A stretch of DNA of 64,000 nucleotides, from NCBI RefSeq assembly GCF_001429285.1, contig NZ_LMJJ01000010.1, positions 1-64,000 on the forward strand. The letters run 5' to 3'. This stretch comes from Ensifer sp. Root278. GTDB lineage: Bacteria > Pseudomonadota > Alphaproteobacteria > Rhizobiales > Rhizobiaceae. This document shows positions 1 to 9,013 of this stretch, piece by piece; position 1 is the stretch's first letter, and each line of letters begins with the position of its first letter. A model generated the notes under the pieces. The model saw only the letters and a list, made by a program, of their open reading frames with translations, had not been told where the DNA came from and did no database searches. The translations under genes were made by a program, and so were the position numbers.

Positions 1-121
1 AGATGCCGGTGGCCTTGACCTCGATCAGCACTTCGCCGGCCTTTGGGCCTTCGAGTTGAACCGTCATGACCTCGAGCGGCTTGCCTGCCTGAACGGCAAT
101 GGCGGCACGTACATCCATCAT
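1..121 (-). CDS. adhC: Class III alcohol dehydrogenase / S-(hydroxymethyl)glutathione dehydrogenase, N-terminal part
   Basis: Only about 40 N-terminal residues are inside the window; the gene runs off the left edge. The translation begins MMDVRAAIAVQAGKPLEV and continues with the EGPKAGEVLIEVKATGI segment, which is the characteristic N-terminus of zinc-dependent class III alcohol dehydrogenases. These oxidise S-hydroxymethylglutathione, the spontaneous adduct of formaldehyde and glutathione, in the cytosol. Two adjacent ATG codons occur (starts at 121 or 118), preceded by a purine-rich AGAGGA ribosome site. It is the last visible gene of a minus-strand run that includes a Rieske oxygenase pair, so a role in removing formaldehyde from demethylation is inferred. 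The catalytic zinc ligands lie outside the window. Confidence 0.85.
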   Translation of the reverse strand, partial: MMDVRAAIAVQAGKPLEVMTVQLEGPKAGEVLIEVKATGI

Positions 122-167
122 ATTCCTCTTCCTGTTCAAGGTTTTCAGTTATTTCAGGCGGTCAGGC

Positions 168-854
168 CTATCGGGGCAGGTAGCGTGTAAGACGGGCTTC
201 CAGAAGCCGCACGAGCGTGATCAGCAACAGGTTGATCAGGAGATAAAGCACGCCAGCGATGGCGAATATTTCGAGGATTGCGTAGGTCTGGCTCATCAAC
301 CGCTTTGCATGGCCGGTGATCTCCAGAACGGTAATGGTGGAGGCGAGGCTCGTTCCCTTGACGACGAGGACAAGCTCGTTGCCATAGGCTGGCAAGGCTT
401 GCCGGATGGCCAGGGGAAACGTGATCCGGCGAAAGCGGAGGAGCTGCGACATGCCGCAGGCCTGCGCAGCTTCGACGAGCCCTGCCGGAATGGACATGAG
501 GCCGCCCCGCAAGATCTCGGATGTATAGGCAGCGGTGTTGAGCGCGAGTGCCATGACCGCGCAATGGGCGCCATCACCGACGACCCACCAGAGCACAGGA
601 TTGTCCCGAACGAACGAAAGCTGGCCGAGGCCGTAGTAGAAGAGGAAGAGCTGTACCAGCAGGGGCGTGCCGCGAAAAACGGTGCTGTAGCCTTTGGCAA
701 AACTGCTCATGGCCCTGTTTTTCGACAAGCGCATGACCGCAAGCGCCAGGCCGAGGTTAAAGCCAATGGCGACCGAGGTGATCGTCAGGATCGCGGTGAG
801 CCACAGTCCCTTGGCGAGGGTCGGAACTGCGAGGAAAACGAGTTCGAAATCCAT
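168..854 (-). CDS. Polar amino acid type ABC transporter permease (HisM-like)
   Basis: This 228-residue protein is an inner-membrane permease of the His/Glu/Gln/Arg family. It has about five hydrophobic segments, beginning near residue 15, and the EAA-type cytoplasmic loop around residues 125-150 (EAAQACGMSQLLRFRRITFP), which docks on the ATPase. Length is normal for the family. It starts only three bases after the stop of the next permease, so the two are co-translated and probably form a heterodimeric channel. The solute-binding protein and the ATPase lie just upstream in the same operon. Substrate cannot be read from the sequence; the context suggests a small amino-acid-like or betaine-like compound. 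Confidence 0.92.
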   Translation of the reverse strand: MDFELVFLAVPTLAKGLWLTAILTITSVAIGFNLGLALAVMRLSKNRAMSSFAKGYSTVFRGTPLLVQLFLFYYGLGQLSFVRDNPVLWWVVGDGAHCAVMALALNTAAYTSEILRGGLMSIPAGLVEAAQACGMSQLLRFRRITFPLAIRQALPAYGNELVLVVKGTSLASTITVLEITGHAKRLMSQTYAILEIFAIAGVLYLLINLLLITLVRLLEARLTRYLPR

Positions 855-857
855 GAC

Positions 858-1565
858 CTATTTCCTCGTACGGGGGCGCAGAATGCGTTCGATCCAGTCG
901 AAACCACCCTGGCTGACCAAGGTGATTGCGAGGTAGACGAGAGCGGCGATGAAATAGAAGATGAAGGGATGGCGGGTGGAGCCCGCGCCGACAAACGCGG
1001 CTCTCATCAATTCCTGCAGGCCGACCACGGAGACGAGCGCGGTGTCCTTGATCGTGGTCTGCCAGACATTGTTCATGCCGGGAACGGCGATCCGCAGCAT
1101 CTGCGGCGCGATAATGCGGCGAAAGATCCGCCTGCCGGGAATCCCGAGTGCGCGCGCCGCCTCGATATGCCCGCTCGGAATGGCTGCCAGCGCCCCTCGC
1201 ACGACTTCTGTCGAATAGGCCCCCGATATGGCGGCGATTGCGACGACCGCGATGGTGAAGGCGTAACCGTTGCCGGCCAGTCCCTCGTAGCCGAACGCCG
1301 CAGCCACTCGGGCCACGAACTCGACGGAGGAAAAAAAGAGGAGATAGATGATCAGAAGTTCCGGCACGCCGCGCACGACCGACGTGTAGAAATCCACTGC
1401 CAGTGTCAGCGGGAAAATCCGGGCCCATTTAATCAGGCCACAACCAACGCCGATGACGGCGCCAAAGGCCATGCTCGCCATGCCGAGGGCGATGGTGATT
1501 GCCGCGCCGCGCAGGATTGCCGATATCCAGCCGCCTTCCCATACCTGCCAAAGTCCAAGTTCCAT
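858..1565 (-). CDS. Polar amino acid type ABC transporter permease (HisQ-like)
   Basis: The 235-residue permease begins MELGLWQVWEGGW; a longer open frame exists upstream but its added sequence is not membrane-like and it would run into the binding-protein gene, so position 1565 is preferred. Several transmembrane segments and the EAA loop (HIEAARALGIPGRRIFRRI, about residues 140-160) identify the binding-protein-dependent transport family. It pairs with the following permease gene, from which it is separated by three bases. Together with the binding protein upstream and the fused ATPase it completes a four-part importer. Confidence 0.92.
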   Translation of the reverse strand: MELGLWQVWEGGWISAILRGAAITIALGMASMAFGAVIGVGCGLIKWARIFPLTLAVDFYTSVVRGVPELLIIYLLFFSSVEFVARVAAAFGYEGLAGNGYAFTIAVVAIAAISGAYSTEVVRGALAAIPSGHIEAARALGIPGRRIFRRIIAPQMLRIAVPGMNNVWQTTIKDTALVSVVGLQELMRAAFVGAGSTRHPFIFYFIAALVYLAITLVSQGGFDWIERILRPRTRK

Positions 1566-1663
1566 CGAGCCCGCCCAACCTATGCCTTGTCCTGTCGGAT
1601 GAAGCCTCCCGAGAAAGGATCGACCTTCCGGCCTTTCGTTCTCCCGGGAGGGTGCTGTTGCCG

Positions 1664-2461
1664 TTACTGGCAGGGACGGGAGATGTCCGTCTTGAACCAG
1701 GTCTGGCTTGCCTTGCCGATCGAGCCGTCGGCGACCAGTTCGCACAGCGCCTTGTCGATACGGGCCTTCAGGTCGGTGTTCTCCTGCGAGATACCGACGC
1801 CGATGCCCTCGCCGAGTGTCGGGTCGAAGGTGCTCAGCACCTTGACGTCGACGAACTGGAAGTCCTTGCCGTCGGGGCGGCCGAGGAAGTCCTGAAGGGC
1901 GGATGAATCGGCAAATGCGGCCTCGACGCGGCCACTGGCGAGATCGATCTGCATCTGGTCGAGCGTGTCATAGGTCTTCAGGACCGCGGACGAGGCCCGC
2001 TTTTCCATGAAGTGCGCATGGGTCGTGCCAGCCTGGACACCGACCGTACGGCCGTCGAGCGATGTCAGCAGCGTCTCGATGTCCTTGACGCCGGCAAGAT
2101 CGGAATCCTTCTTGACCACGAACATGTTGGCGAGTTCCGCATAACCGACCGAGAAGTTGATCTGCTTCTTGCGTTCGGCGGTGATCGACATGCCGGAAAT
2201 GATGATGTCGAAACGCTTGGCCTTCAGCGCCGGAATGAGGCCGTCGAAGGCCTGCACAACGAAGTGACACTTCATTTCCAGTTTTGCGCAGAGCAGGTTT
2301 CCTACGTCGGCATCGAAACCGGTGACGTTGCCGGCGGCGTCGGCCATGCTCCACGGCGGATACTCGCCTTCCGTGCCGATCGACAATTCTCCTTCGGCTG
2401 CGTGGGCCGCGGCGAGGCCGGTGGAGAAGATCGTGGCGAGCAATAGACTTTTCAGCTTCAT
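1664..2461 (-). CDS. Periplasmic solute-binding protein, family 3 (amino-acid type)
   Basis: The 265-residue product has an N-terminal signal peptide (MKLKSLLLATIFSTGLAAAHA, cleavage after AHA) followed by the typical SBP family 3 opening EGELSIGTEGEYPPWSM and the domain-crossover motif GFDADVGNLLCAKL. The start at 2461 is chosen because it gives a clean signal peptide and has a purine-rich site upstream; an upstream extension is not signal-like. The protein would capture substrate in the periplasm and deliver it to the two permeases encoded just downstream. Family 3 usually binds polar amino acids, opines or related compounds. The gap of about 79 bases to the upstream fused ATPase gene is compatible with one operon. 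Confidence 0.93.
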   Translation of the reverse strand: MKLKSLLLATIFSTGLAAAHAAEGELSIGTEGEYPPWSMADAAGNVTGFDADVGNLLCAKLEMKCHFVVQAFDGLIPALKAKRFDIIISGMSITAERKKQINFSVGYAELANMFVVKKDSDLAGVKDIETLLTSLDGRTVGVQAGTTHAHFMEKRASSAVLKTYDTLDQMQIDLASGRVEAAFADSSALQDFLGRPDGKDFQFVDVKVLSTFDPTLGEGIGVGISQENTDLKARIDKALCELVADGSIGKASQTWFKTDISRPCQ

Positions 2462-2540
2462 GTTTTGGTTCCCCTTGCTGAGCATTCTTGTTGGCCCCCG
2501 TTCCGGGGGAGGGCCCCGGACGGGTGATGACGGCGGGCTG

Positions 2541-4505
2541 TCAGAGCGTACGGGCCAGGAACTGGCGCATGCGTTCGGAGCGCGGGTTGGTGAAGACATC
2601 CGCCGGGGCACCCTCCTCCTCCACCTTTCCCTGGTGGAGGAAGAGGATCTTGTGCGAGACCTCGCGCGCGAACTGCATTTCGTGCGTGACGAGGATCATC
2701 GTATTTCCTTCTTCGGCCAGTTGCCGGATGACGCGCAGGACTTCGCCGACCAGCTCGGGATCAAGTGCTGAGGTCGGCTCGTCGAGGAGAATGAGCTTCG
2801 GGCGCATGGCGAGCGTGCGGGCGATGGCGGCACGCTGCTGCTGGCCACCGGATAGCTGCCCGGGGTATTGGGCATGTTTGTCGGAAAGGCCGACTTTCTT
2901 CAGCAGGGCGTGGGCGTGATCGACGGCCGCTTGTCGTCCCTCCTTCAGGACGTGCATCGGCGCCTCGACGATGTTTTCGAGGACCGTCATGTGCGGCCAG
3001 AGATTGAAGTTCTGGAATACCATGCCGACGCGCGAGCGGATGCGCTCGACCTGGCGGATGTCGGCTGGCGCAGCACCGCCGTCCGGCGTCTTCTTCATGC
3101 GGATTTCTTCGCCGTCGATGACGATGCGCCCGTCGTTCGGTTGCTCGAGCAGATTGATGCAGCGCAGGAAGGTGCTTTTCCCCGAGCCGGAAGAGCCGAT
3201 CATCGACACGACCTCACCCGGCTGTGCAGAGACGCTGACGCCGTTGAGCACGGAGAGGGGGCCGAAGCGTTTGTGGATGTCGTGCACCTCGATCGCCGGT
3301 CTTTCGCCAAGCCTTGGGCCGCCGGACTCCGGATGGGCGACGACGATGACTGCGGCTGCGGTGGGCACGGATTTTTCCGGTCGCGCACCGCCTAATGCCT
3401 TGAGATCGGCAAAGGCTCGGTCGAAGTGGCGCAAGGATGCCTCAAGACAGGCGCGCTGCCAGTCGGCGTCTTCGGGAATGAAGGCGGCGCACAGGTCCTT
3501 CTTGATCCGGTCGCCGAGCGGCGTGTCGATCTTGCCGAATAGGTGGAGCCAATTGTCCGCCTGGACCGCATCCGAGACTGTGGCGCCGTCGAGGGTGCCG
3601 CATTCGACGACCAGCGGCAGGACGCGCGCCTTCGGCAGCGCACCGCACACGGCGGCCGAGACGTAGCCTGTGGCTGTCGCGGCGATGCCGGTATCGGTCG
3701 TCGCATCCTCCCCGGTAACGACGACCGAGAGCGCGGGACCGAAGATGCGTCGGCCCCATTCCAGACCGGCGTGCTCGCTCTCGGCGACCGAGAGGAGGGC
3801 GGGGTAGCCGTAAGGCCCTGCGCCTGTGTGCAGGTCGAAGATGACAACCTCGGCCGCCTTCTGTGCGAATGTCGACAGGATCTCGATCAGGGTTCGGTTC
3901 GACCAGACCGGACCGTCGCCGCCATAGAACAGGCCGTCCGGAAAGTCGTATTGTCCCGCTTCCACAATCGGAGCGATGCCGGCGTAGCCACCGAGCCTCC
4001 GCTTGGCGTCTTCGTATGCTTCGATTGCTGCGTCACGCTCCGGGCCGTCCCAGGCGCGACAGACCAGGGCCCTGTGCAATGCGGCGTAGCGTTCGTTCTT
4101 CGGCGGCGCCTTTCGCCAGTCGATGAAGTTGCGATTGAGATCGACATTGTCTTCGTTGACACGGCGCGCCCATGCCGTGCCCCAGGGGTTGATGAGGTGG
4201 ATCGCCAGAACGGCGGTATCGTCAGGAAGTTTCCAGGGAGAGTTCTGCGAAAGCCACGCGCTCTGGCAGGCCGAGCCGAAGGGACCTTCAACGCCATGCG
4301 TCCCGGAGATCAGTACCATCAGCTTTTCAGCATCGTTGCGCCCGAGATAGGCAACGTCAGTCGCTAGGCGCTCTCCCTTCGGACCGTGCAACGGGTGTAA
4401 ATATTCGACCAGGCTAGCGCCAGCGGTGCGCGCGGCGGCGAGAAATCGAGCGCGCAAGGCGGAAAAGTCACCGGTGAAAAGGCCGGATGGCGCTGAAGGG
4501 GACAT
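2541..4505 (-). CDS. Fusion protein: DUF2817 (M14-like zinc hydrolase) plus polar amino acid ABC ATPase
   Basis: One uninterrupted frame of 654 residues joins two proteins that are normally separate. Residues 1 to about 375 form a DUF2817 domain, related to M14 zinc carboxypeptidases and deacylases: ISGTHGVEGPFGS carries likely zinc ligands His70 and Glu73, and FDLHTGAGPYG near residue 225 gives a third. After a short linker, residues from about 403 on are a complete HisP/GlnQ-like ATPase with Walker A GSSGSGKST, signature LSGGQQQR and Walker B LILLDEPTS. The ATPase would serve the binding protein and permeases downstream. A second in-frame ATG lies 48 bases upstream (4553). The fusion might couple substrate trimming to import at the cytoplasmic face; that is inference. 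A read-through created by loss of a stop is the alternative. Confidence 0.88.
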   Translation of the reverse strand: MSPSAPSGLFTGDFSALRARFLAAARTAGASLVEYLHPLHGPKGERLATDVAYLGRNDAEKLMVLISGTHGVEGPFGSACQSAWLSQNSPWKLPDDTAVLAIHLINPWGTAWARRVNEDNVDLNRNFIDWRKAPPKNERYAALHRALVCRAWDGPERDAAIEAYEDAKRRLGGYAGIAPIVEAGQYDFPDGLFYGGDGPVWSNRTLIEILSTFAQKAAEVVIFDLHTGAGPYGYPALLSVAESEHAGLEWGRRIFGPALSVVVTGEDATTDTGIAATATGYVSAAVCGALPKARVLPLVVECGTLDGATVSDAVQADNWLHLFGKIDTPLGDRIKKDLCAAFIPEDADWQRACLEASLRHFDRAFADLKALGGARPEKSVPTAAAVIVVAHPESGGPRLGERPAIEVHDIHKRFGPLSVLNGVSVSAQPGEVVSMIGSSGSGKSTFLRCINLLEQPNDGRIVIDGEEIRMKKTPDGGAAPADIRQVERIRSRVGMVFQNFNLWPHMTVLENIVEAPMHVLKEGRQAAVDHAHALLKKVGLSDKHAQYPGQLSGGQQQRAAIARTLAMRPKLILLDEPTSALDPELVGEVLRVIRQLAEEGNTMILVTHEMQFAREVSHKILFLHQGKVEEEGAPADVFTNPRSERMRQFLARTL

Positions 4506-4622
4506 GCGATGGGGCTCCCGGTTTGCTCTGGACAGGCTTGCGTTTCCGCTCATTTGTTCGTTCCCTTGAGGCCGTGCCAGACCCCCTTTTTGTGTTTTGG
4601 CTTGAAGCGCGCGCGGCAGCCG

Positions 4623-5732
4623 TCACGGCCTGGCGAGGCTGCGAAGCGCATCCAGAAAGCGGTCGTTTTCCAAGGGAGTGCCGATCGTCACACGGATGAA
4701 GGTGTCGTAACCTTCCTCCTTCCATGGCTTGACGATGATCCCCTTTGACAGGAAGTGATCGAACGCGATCGGGCTTTCCCGCCCGACATCGATGAACAGG
4801 AAGTTCGTCTGCGACCTGGCCGTCGAAAGCCCCATGGCGGCCACAGCGTCGGCGACGCGCTCCCTCTCGTGTTTCAACCTCGCGACCGAAGACCGCATCC
4901 ATGCTTCGTCGGCAAGCGCTGCGACGGCTGCGACCTGCGCGGCGGCATTGACGTTGAACGGCGTCTTGGCGGCGCTCACCGCCCGGGCGAGCCGGACATC
5001 GGATGTCACGGCATAACCGACCCGCAGGCCTGCAAGCCCATAGGCCTTGGAAAAAGTCCTGAGCACCACCCAGGAGAGGTTCGTCGCCGAGAGCGCGGCA
5101 AGGCCGTCGGGCGTGTCTTCGTCCGTGAACTCGAAATACGCCTCGTCGAGCACGAGAAGCGTTTCATGCCTGACTGCCGCGAGAATGCGCGTCAGCCCCT
5201 CGTGATCGAGCGCCGGACCGACCGGATTGGACGGGGACGAGAGGAAGAAAATCGCCGGCCCGCGCTCGAGCATGGCGATGATCGCCGGTATGTCGAAATC
5301 GAGATCCGGCCGTATACCGACCTTCTCGACGCTTGCGCCATTGGCAAGCGCCTCGATCTCGTGCAGCCCAAAGCCGGGACAGACCGTTGCCACGAATGCA
5401 CCGGGACGCAGCACGGCGCGACAGATTGCGGCGATCATCTCCTCCGAGCCGTTCCCGGCGACGATCCGGTCGGGGGAAACGCCGAGCTTTTGGCTGAGCA
5501 CCGCCCGCAGCGCCGTACAGGCGGGGTCGGAGTAGCGGGAGGGCTCAAGGTTTGCGAGCGCGGCTGTGACACGCGGTGAACAGCCGTCCGGGTTCTCGTT
5601 GCTGGCAAGTGCTGCGATGTCTTGCCGACCGCTCTGCCGCCGCGCCGCAGCGATGTTCATGCCCGCGTTGTAGGGCGGAAGGCCGGCCACATGCGGATTG
5701 AGCGGGAGCTCGGTATGAAGCGGTTTCGTCAC
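4623..5732 (-). CDS. Histidinol-phosphate/aromatic aminotransferase-like PLP enzyme (HisC family)
   Basis: With a GTG start at 5732, preceded by GGAAG, the product has 369 residues, the normal HisC length; a longer open frame upstream overlaps the reductase gene and is not used. Class I/II aminotransferase marks are visible: LASNENPDG near the N-terminus, GNGSEE for cofactor phosphate binding, LLVLDEAYFEFTD containing the PLP-contacting Asp and Tyr, and RTFSKAYGLAGLRVGY with the Schiff-base lysine. It sits in a catabolic operon, not among histidine genes, so it is more likely to transaminate an amino acid or amine made by the Rieske system than to act in histidine synthesis. The true substrate is unknown. 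Confidence 0.85.
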   Translation of the reverse strand: MTKPLHTELPLNPHVAGLPPYNAGMNIAAARRQSGRQDIAALASNENPDGCSPRVTAALANLEPSRYSDPACTALRAVLSQKLGVSPDRIVAGNGSEEMIAAICRAVLRPGAFVATVCPGFGLHEIEALANGASVEKVGIRPDLDFDIPAIIAMLERGPAIFFLSSPSNPVGPALDHEGLTRILAAVRHETLLVLDEAYFEFTDEDTPDGLAALSATNLSWVVLRTFSKAYGLAGLRVGYAVTSDVRLARAVSAAKTPFNVNAAAQVAAVAALADEAWMRSSVARLKHERERVADAVAAMGLSTARSQTNFLFIDVGRESPIAFDHFLSKGIIVKPWKEEGYDTFIRVTIGTPLENDRFLDALRSLARP

Positions 5733-5790
5733 GGATCTTCCTTCAAAGCTTGGACATCTGGATGGCGCCACGGCCATTCGGACAGTGCAG

Positions 5791-6891
5791 TCAGAGATCG
5801 AGCACGATCGAGGACTTTGGCCTGGTGCAGCAGAGCAGCACCCGGCCGTCCGGCACCTGATCGAGAGGCTCCTCGAAGTAGTCGACTTCACCTGAGACGA
5901 GGCCCTGCTCGCAGGTGCCGCAGACGCCCGCCCGGCAGGAGAATTTCGGCTCGATCCCCTGCGCTTCCAGGAACGCGAGGATGGAGTCGCTTGCGCTGTC
6001 CCAGGTAAGGCTGAGGCCCAATTTGTGAAGGACGACGCAGGGGGCTTCACCGTCGATCACTGGCTTGGGGGTGGAAGCCATTTTCGATCGCTGCGCGGTC
6101 TGAGCGGTCTCCGTCAACAGGCTCGCCGGCCCGAAGAACTCGTAGGCGATGCGCTCCTTAGGCACCCCGAGGCCGGTCAGAATGCTGTAGAGCGCCTGCA
6201 TGAAAGGTGGCGGCCCGCACATGTAGATGTCGTAGTCGTCGAGCGGCAAAAGGCTCTGAAGCGTGCCGCGCGTCAGGAAGCCCGTTGAATGGCAGCGGGC
6301 AACCGTGAGATCGGCGCCTTCGGCGAAACGGTAGCAGTAGTGCACGGTGATACCGGGCCTGAGAGCGGCGAGATGTTCGACCTCGTCCCGCAGTGCGTGG
6401 ACGGCTGCACTGTCGCAGGCATGGATGAACCAGACCGGGCGGTTGGTGTCCCTGGCCAGCACATCGAGCATCGAAACTGTCGGCGTCAGCCCGACGCCAC
6501 CAGAGAGAAGGACGACGGGCCGGGCGCTCGCGCTGTCGAGCTTGAAGGCGCCGCGCGGCGGGTCGATCTCGACGACCGCACCCGGCTCGATCTGGTCGTG
6601 CAGCCAGCAGGAGCTCAGACCATCAGGCAAATCCTGTGCCGGTGCGGCCTCACGCTTCACGGTGATCCGGTAGGTTCCCTCCTCGCGTGGGGAAGACGAG
6701 ACGGTGTAGTTGCGCAGGACATGCCCGCCCTTGCGATCGGGAACACGCATCGTCAGGAACTGTCCCGCCTCGAACGACCGCCAGTGCTGGTGTTCGAGTG
6801 GGGCAAGGCGGAAAGAGGTGATGGTGGCGCTTTCGCGTACCTTCGAGATGACTTCGAAGGGACGGAAGCGCGAGGCGGCTGCATCGAGCAT
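5791..6891 (-). CDS. Rieske oxygenase reductase (ferredoxin-NAD(P)H oxidoreductase with C-terminal 2Fe-2S)
   Basis: The 366-residue protein has a flavin-binding barrel at the N-terminus (RNYTVSSSP), an NAD(P)-binding domain (LLSGGVGLTPTVSMLD and MCGPPPFMQAL), and a plant-type 2Fe-2S domain at the C-terminus with cysteines at about 319, 324, 327 and 354. This order is that of GbcB/stachydrine-type demethylase reductases, which pass electrons from NAD(P)H to a Rieske oxygenase. The oxygenase gene ends 12 bases upstream, so the two are almost certainly co-expressed partners. Closely related families include phenylacetyl-CoA epoxidase and vanillate demethylase reductases, so the substrate is not fixed by this gene. 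Confidence 0.9.
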   Translation of the reverse strand: MLDAAASRFRPFEVISKVRESATITSFRLAPLEHQHWRSFEAGQFLTMRVPDRKGGHVLRNYTVSSSPREEGTYRITVKREAAPAQDLPDGLSSCWLHDQIEPGAVVEIDPPRGAFKLDSASARPVVLLSGGVGLTPTVSMLDVLARDTNRPVWFIHACDSAAVHALRDEVEHLAALRPGITVHYCYRFAEGADLTVARCHSTGFLTRGTLQSLLPLDDYDIYMCGPPPFMQALYSILTGLGVPKERIAYEFFGPASLLTETAQTAQRSKMASTPKPVIDGEAPCVVLHKLGLSLTWDSASDSILAFLEAQGIEPKFSCRAGVCGTCEQGLVSGEVDYFEEPLDQVPDGRVLLCCTRPKSSIVLDL

Positions 6892-6903
6892 CCGGACCGC
6901 TCC

Positions 6904-7950
6904 CTACTCGGCTGCGACGCTGGAGGGATCGGTTTTCGTCTCGGCGGCGATCAACTGAGCCAGCTTGCGCCGGAAGCGCATCGGGCCGACGTCGATTTTC
7001 AGGTCGAGATTCGGTGTCTGCTGGTTCGCCATTCCGTGATGAACCGCTTCCAGAACGACGCGGTCCTCTTCGAAAGCGCCGCGCACGGACTTAGCAAAAC
7101 TCTCGGAAACCTTGACGTCATCAGGCGCAAAGTTGCGCATCTGGAACCAGTAGTACTTGGTCCGGTTTTGATCGACCGGCGTCATGAAGTTGTAGCTGTC
7201 CATCAGGAATGTATTTTCCGGCAGCGCGCGGCCTTCGCCGCCGGTGTGGGCGGGGGCGAAGATAGCCTTGATGATCGCGTTGCTCGGATAGCGCACCTCA
7301 TAGTGCTGCTTGCGGTCAGTGTTGCCCTTGAACAGCAGGAAGGGCGCATAGAACGGGGCCGGTTCGGAATCGATCATCCAGCGCCAGACGGTGACGCCGT
7401 CATCTTTCACGGTCGTCTCAAGCGGCGTTTCCTCGCAGGCGGAGCTGGCGAAGGACGACTGGTGGACCCAGGCGACATGGGACGGATCGAGTAGGTTGTC
7501 CGTCATGTAGAGATAATTGCAGTTCAGCGTCATCGACTCGCCGCGATTGATGCCCCAGGCGGGGTCGCCGAAATGCTCGACCTCAAAGATATCCTTCGGA
7601 TCCGCCTTGTCGGCATCTCCCATCCAGACCCAAAGCAGGCCGTATCGCTCATGGATCGGGTAGGAACGCACCTTGGCGACATGCGGGATCCGCTCGGCCC
7701 CCGGCACGCGTGTGCAGATGCCCGAACAGTCGAAGGTGAGGCCATGGTAGCCGCATTCGACGTCGTCGCCCTTGATGCGCCCCATGGAGAGCGGCAGCTT
7801 GCGATGGGGACAGGCATCCTCGAGCGCGGCGGCCTTACCGTCCTGCTTTCGGTAGAGGACGATGTTTTCGCCGAGCATCGTGACGGGCTTCAACTCGCGG
7901 TCGACCTCGTGATCCCAGGCTGCGACATACCAGGCGTTCTTGAGAAACAT
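6904..7950 (-). CDS. Rieske non-heme iron oxygenase, VanA-like (probable demethylase subunit)
   Basis: The 348-residue protein starts MFLKNAWYVAAWDHEV, the N-terminal signature of the vanillate O-demethylase oxygenase group. The Rieske centre ligands are Cys47, His49, Cys66 and His69 in CPHR and CGYHG. The mononuclear iron site is DNLLDPSHVAWVH with His158 and His163; Asp155 bridges the two centres. Family members remove O- or N-linked methyl groups and release formaldehyde. It is the first gene of the minus-strand operon and is divergent from the LysR gene at 8075. The cytosolic pair with the reductase downstream, the importer and the formaldehyde dehydrogenase support a demethylation role; the methyl donor is not known. 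Confidence 0.9.
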   Translation of the reverse strand: MFLKNAWYVAAWDHEVDRELKPVTMLGENIVLYRKQDGKAAALEDACPHRKLPLSMGRIKGDDVECGYHGLTFDCSGICTRVPGAERIPHVAKVRSYPIHERYGLLWVWMGDADKADPKDIFEVEHFGDPAWGINRGESMTLNCNYLYMTDNLLDPSHVAWVHQSSFASSACEETPLETTVKDDGVTVWRWMIDSEPAPFYAPFLLFKGNTDRKQHYEVRYPSNAIIKAIFAPAHTGGEGRALPENTFLMDSYNFMTPVDQNRTKYYWFQMRNFAPDDVKVSESFAKSVRGAFEEDRVVLEAVHHGMANQQTPNLDLKIDVGPMRFRRKLAQLIAAETKTDPSSVAAE

Positions 7951-8074
7951 TTCGCTCTCCTTGCGTTTTGTTAAGCGAATGTTCGACGTTTTTTACGTGC
8001 CAACAAGTTGCCAGCGCCTGCGTTCTTTTTTAGATTTTCTAAATTGGAGCGAATGGCTGAAGGAGTGCTTTACG

Positions 8075-9013
8075 ATGCCGAACCCGTCCTTGCGCGGCTT
8101 GCAGGCCTTTGAGGCGATCGGACGATGTGGCACTGTCACAGCTGCGGCGGAGGACCTCGGCGTCTCGCCGGGCGCCGTGAGCCAGTTGGTGCGAAACCTG
8201 GAGCACTGTCTTGGCCTGACGCTATTGGAAAGGCGCGGACGCCGCGTTGAGCTTTCTTCCTGGGGCCGGTTGTACTATCGGGAAGTCGCCAAAGGCTTCC
8301 AGCAGCTCTCCCATGCTGCCAATGTTCTCACCCGCGCGCGCAACGAGACCGGGATCGTTCTGAGCGCGCTGACGTCGGTCGCCAACAAGTGGGTCAATCG
8401 CAAGATCTTCGACTGGCAAACGCTCTGTCCGGAATCGAGCGTCCGCATTCTCGGGCAGGAACAGGAGCCTCGCATCGGTGCCGATCAAGTGGATTTCCGT
8501 ATTACCTACGGCCGGCGCTCCTATGTGCATGAGCACGTAGCCACGTTGTTCACGGACTGGATGGTCCCTGCCTGCTCGCCGACGCTGCTCGCCGGACGCA
8601 GCCTTGAAACGCCGCGCGACATCCTGACGTTTCCGCTCCTCCATGTGGAATGGGAGGCGGACTACAAGGCTTCTCCGCAATGGAACGACTGGGCAACCCT
8701 GGTGCACGCCGATGGGGCTAAGAAGTTCTCCGGCCTCTCCTTCACCTTGTCGAGCAGTGCGATCGACGCGGCCGTGAACGGCAGGGGGTTCGTTCTTGCG
8801 CAAGTCTCCATGATCAAGGATGAGATCGCCTCTGGATCTCTGGTTGTGCCCTTCGACATTCGTATGAAACTGCCCGAAAGCTATTATCTCGCCTGGGATC
8901 GGGCCGCCCTCGAAAAGCCGTTTGGACAGAAGTTTCACAAATGGTTGCTTGGGGTTGCTAGACAGCAAGACCAAATGTCAGATCCAGGCCCTCGTTCGAA
9001 CCGGCTAACATGA
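8075..9013 (+). CDS. LysR-family transcriptional regulator (GcvA-like)
   Basis: The 312-residue product starts MPNPSLRGLQAFEAIGRCG, with AGGAG nine bases before the ATG; an upstream extension exists but lacks this support. Residues 6-65 form the winged helix-turn-helix (VTAAAEDLGVSPGAVSQLVR then LERRGRRVEL), and the remainder is a substrate-binding effector domain of the GcvA/AmpR type. The gene is divergent from the Rieske oxygenase operon, with about 124 bases between the start codons, the usual layout for a LysR regulator controlling its neighbour. The effector is likely the transported compound or an intermediate. Confidence 0.9.
   Translation: MPNPSLRGLQAFEAIGRCGTVTAAAEDLGVSPGAVSQLVRNLEHCLGLTLLERRGRRVELSSWGRLYYREVAKGFQQLSHAANVLTRARNETGIVLSALTSVANKWVNRKIFDWQTLCPESSVRILGQEQEPRIGADQVDFRITYGRRSYVHEHVATLFTDWMVPACSPTLLAGRSLETPRDILTFPLLHVEWEADYKASPQWNDWATLVHADGAKKFSGLSFTLSSSAIDAAVNGRGFVLAQVSMIKDEIASGSLVVPFDIRMKLPESYYLAWDRAALEKPFGQKFHKWLLGVARQQDQMSDPGPRSNRLT

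Noticed and set aside
99-1895. A very long plus-strand open frame over the permease genes
   Set aside because: It is a GC-driven shadow of the minus-strand transporter genes.
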